Source of the DNA: Pseudomonas serbica
GTDB taxonomy: Bacteria > Pseudomonadota > Gammaproteobacteria > Pseudomonadales > Pseudomonadaceae
DNA length: 64,000 bases
NCBI RefSeq assembly: GCF_028823535.1
Contig: NZ_JAQIYM010000019.1
Coordinates: 47,459-111,458 of the forward strand
Direction: 5' to 3'
Positions 62,621 to 64,000 of the stretch are shown here, piece by piece. The position numbers and the translations under genes are program-made. Positions within the stretch are counted from its first letter, which is position 1. Each line of letters begins with the position of its first letter. The notes beneath the pieces were generated by a model. That model searched no databases. It worked only from the letters and a program-made list of their open reading frames with translations, and was not told where the DNA came from.

Positions 62621-62655
62621 CAAAAAGACCGCATCGATGGATGCGGTCTTTTTGT
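62621..62655. terminator. Bidirectional terminator
   Basis: A 13-base stem (AAAAAGACCGCAT with ATGCGGTCTTTTT) serves the small acidic gene from the left and the DUF4142 gene from the right. Confidence 0.9.
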
Positions 62656-62667
62656 TTGATAAGTGGA

Positions 62668-63189
62668 CTATTTGTCCGGATGGGCGGCTTGGAGCTTTTT
62701 CGCCATATCCAGGTGTTTTTCCAGCCCCGGCAACATTTTTTGCGCAAAGCCCTTGAGCTCCATTGCGCCTTTGGTTTTGTCGTCGGTCACGGTATTGGCT
62801 TGTTTCTTGAACAGCTCGATGGTGTCTTCGTGAGCCTTGACCTGATTGTTCGCATAGGCCGAATCGAAAGATTCATCACGCATATCGAGGATTTTTTCCT
62901 TGGCCTGTTTCACCAGTGTCGTGGTGTCCGGCACTTCAATGTCATTTTTTTTCGCGATGGCCGCCAGTTCATCATTGGCCTTCGAATGATCGGTGATCAT
63001 CATGTTGGCGAACGCCTTGACATCGGCTGACTGGCTTTTTTCCAGTGCCAACCGGCTGGTTTCGATTTCGGCGATCCCGCCTGCGGCGGCCTTGTCGACA
63101 AAATCGTTATCGGTTGCTGCGAATGCCGCGCCCATGGTGGTGCTCAAGGCGATGGCCAGAGTGAGGTGGCGCAGGTTAAATCCTTCCAT
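62668..63189 (-). CDS. DUF4142 periplasmic protein
   Basis: The 173-residue protein has a signal peptide ending MGAAFA|ATDNDF and a four-helix DUF4142 domain. Landmarks are FVDKAAAGGIAEIETSRLALEKSQSADVKAFANMMITDHSKANDEL and a second helix pair with QVKAHEDTIELFKKQAN; the His/Glu pattern resembles a ferritin-like bundle. Many pseudomonad members are induced in stationary phase or stress; that is family knowledge, not seen here. It shares its terminator with the acidic gene. Confidence 0.88.
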   Translation of the reverse strand: MEGFNLRHLTLAIALSTTMGAAFAATDNDFVDKAAAGGIAEIETSRLALEKSQSADVKAFANMMITDHSKANDELAAIAKKNDIEVPDTTTLVKQAKEKILDMRDESFDSAYANNQVKAHEDTIELFKKQANTVTDDKTKGAMELKGFAQKMLPGLEKHLDMAKKLQAAHPDK

Positions 63190-63357
63190 TGGTTCTTCTC
63201 CACACAGTTATTCATGGGCGATCGAGTTGATCGTTACTCTGTGGAGGTGGCGAGCGGTGCAAAGGTTTTATCGCATTTGCGACAGGACGACGAACGGGCA
63301 CCGCTGGTCTGACAGGTGGTCGACAGAACCGACTAACCAAGGCCATTCTGATAGTTG

Positions 63358-63381
63358 GCGAACGCAATCAATCGCGTTTGC
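63358..63381. promoter_or_regulatory. Inverted repeat before the DUF465 gene
   Basis: GCGAACGC and GCGTTTGC, with one mismatch, flank eight bases and end 26 bases before ATG 63408. It lies in the divergent gap to the DUF4142 gene and is a weak operator candidate. Confidence 0.3.
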
Positions 63382-63407
63382 TACCGATTAACAAACGGAG
63401 GTGTTCC

Positions 63408-63638
63408 ATGCCGGTGCCCCATGACCTTTATCAGGATTTGAGTTGCACAAAGGAAGAAATCCAGCAGAAACGCACCAAGGATCCGTTACTGGATTCACTG
63501 ATCAACAAATATTCGCAGGCGGATGCCGAAGTCGTGAAGGCCGAGCAAGCCAAATCCAGCGATGATGCAGTGACAAAGCTCAAGGCCAAGCGCCTGGAGG
63601 TCAAGGACAAGATCGTCAGGCAACTCCAGGCGCCGTAA
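63408..63638 (+). CDS. YdcH/DUF465-like small protein
   Basis: The 76-residue, highly helical protein with heptad-like Lys, Glu and Leu spacing (EIQQKRTKDPLLDSLINKY; KLKAKRLEVKDKIVRQL) matches the DUF465 helical-hairpin family. GGAGG stands six bases before ATG 63408. The role is unknown. Confidence 0.8.
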   Translation: MPVPHDLYQDLSCTKEEIQQKRTKDPLLDSLINKYSQADAEVVKAEQAKSSDDAVTKLKAKRLEVKDKIVRQLQAP

Positions 63639-63735
63639 GCCACCGACAATCGGTGGCTGAATAATTGGAACGGCGAAATCAACCGGCACCTCGAATGCTC
63701 AGAGCCCGATAACGCGGCTTCATGCGAGGTGCCTC

Positions 63736-63966
63736 ATGTCCGATGCAAAATTCCCCAGCGAAGAACAAGGTGGCTACGACCCCATCCCCACCCATCCAGA
63801 ACCCTTGAGTCCCGGCCGTACTGCCGTCAATCCGGAGGATGAGCCGGGCATTGATGAGCTGCCGAACAATGAAGGTGCCATCCCCATGGATCAGGACGAC
63901 GGCACTGACATCGATTGGGAGCGGGTGCGCGAAGAAACCGATAATGCAGAGTCCGATCCGCGGTAG
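63736..63966 (+). CDS. Small acidic hypothetical protein
   Basis: The 76-residue protein is rich in Pro, Asp and Glu (PSEEQGGYDPIPTHPEPLSP; DQDDGTDIDWERVREETDNA) and has no signal peptide or membrane segment. It is likely to be disordered apart from a short C-terminal helix. GAGGTG precedes the ATG. It resembles the acidic protein at 62420 only in composition. No function can be given. Confidence 0.65.
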   Translation: MSDAKFPSEEQGGYDPIPTHPEPLSPGRTAVNPEDEPGIDELPNNEGAIPMDQDDGTDIDWERVREETDNAESDPR

Positions 63967-63969
63967 TCC

Positions 63970-64000
63970 TTGTGGGAGCGAGCCGGCGCGCGCACGCGGG
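63970..64000. repeat. Partial REP element at the right edge
   Basis: TTGTGGGAGCGAGCCGGCGC is the head of a type B REP; the rest lies beyond the window. Confidence 0.6.

Noticed and set aside
62668..63189. DUF4142 protein considered a ferritin
   Set aside because: Signal peptide and lack of the full ferroxidase ligand set; only the helix-bundle pattern is similar.

Overview
The window looks like chromosomal DNA of a Pseudomonas of the fluorescens/putida type. The evidence is the high-GC codon usage, the many intergenic REP-like palindromes built on a GGAG(C/T)GGCTTGCCAGC or GGGAGCGAGCCTGCTCGC core, the second-LexA imuA-imuB-dnaE2 cassette, and the sad/ptrR pair. Most genes are intact and lie in short, tightly overlapping operons. 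Product names rest on motif and family recognition by eye; no database search was run.

Left part (1-15.7 kb): an outer-membrane barrel protein; an alternative-spermidine operon (carboxynorspermidine/carboxyspermidine decarboxylase plus its dehydrogenase); the Sad aldehyde dehydrogenase with its divergent LysR regulator PtrR; a four-gene GntR / SDR dehydrogenase / beta-keto acid cleavage enzyme / MFS catabolic operon; a DHA2 efflux pump; an orphan sensor kinase; a small Cys-rich secreted protein; and an ABC exporter.

Scar next to tRNA-Phe (15.9-17.4 kb): an N-terminal piece of a thiamine-diphosphate (pyruvate-oxidase-like) enzyme is joined out of frame to the C-terminal part of a manganese catalase. 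It is followed by a membrane-protein gene that carries an in-frame amber codon and an apparent frameshift. These are the remains of a deleted stress-gene cluster beside a tRNA gene.

Middle part (17.6-34 kb): a DUF1206 membrane protein, an MFS transporter, tRNA-Ser(UGA), a BI-1-like YccA protein, an Lrp regulator with a divergent EamA transporter, a GapN-like dehydrogenase with a FUSC protein, and a Dyp peroxidase. Then comes an eight-gene operon: GntR regulator, APS-reductase-like flavoprotein, 2x[4Fe-4S] ferredoxin, sulfonate-type ABC transporter (three genes), HEAT-repeat protein and DUF971 protein. It looks like a dedicated uptake and redox system for an unidentified, probably sulfur-containing, organic compound.

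Right part (34-64 kb): a TorF-like porin, an exported amidohydrolase and a LysR regulator. Next is lexA2-imuA-imuB-dnaE2 with a LexA2-type operator lying over the ribosome site and start codon. A polyamine-type ABC transporter operon follows, with two amidohydrolases, a flavin reductase and a divergent GntR regulator. Then a hybrid histidine kinase and a UvrA-like (class II) ATPase, and an opposing six-gene operon rsbR-rsbS-rsbT-SpoIIE phosphatase-histidine kinase-hybrid kinase: a complete Gram-negative stressosome module wired to two-component signalling instead of a sigma factor. The window ends with small general-stress-like genes (DUF4142, DUF465/YdcH-like and two acidic hypotheticals).
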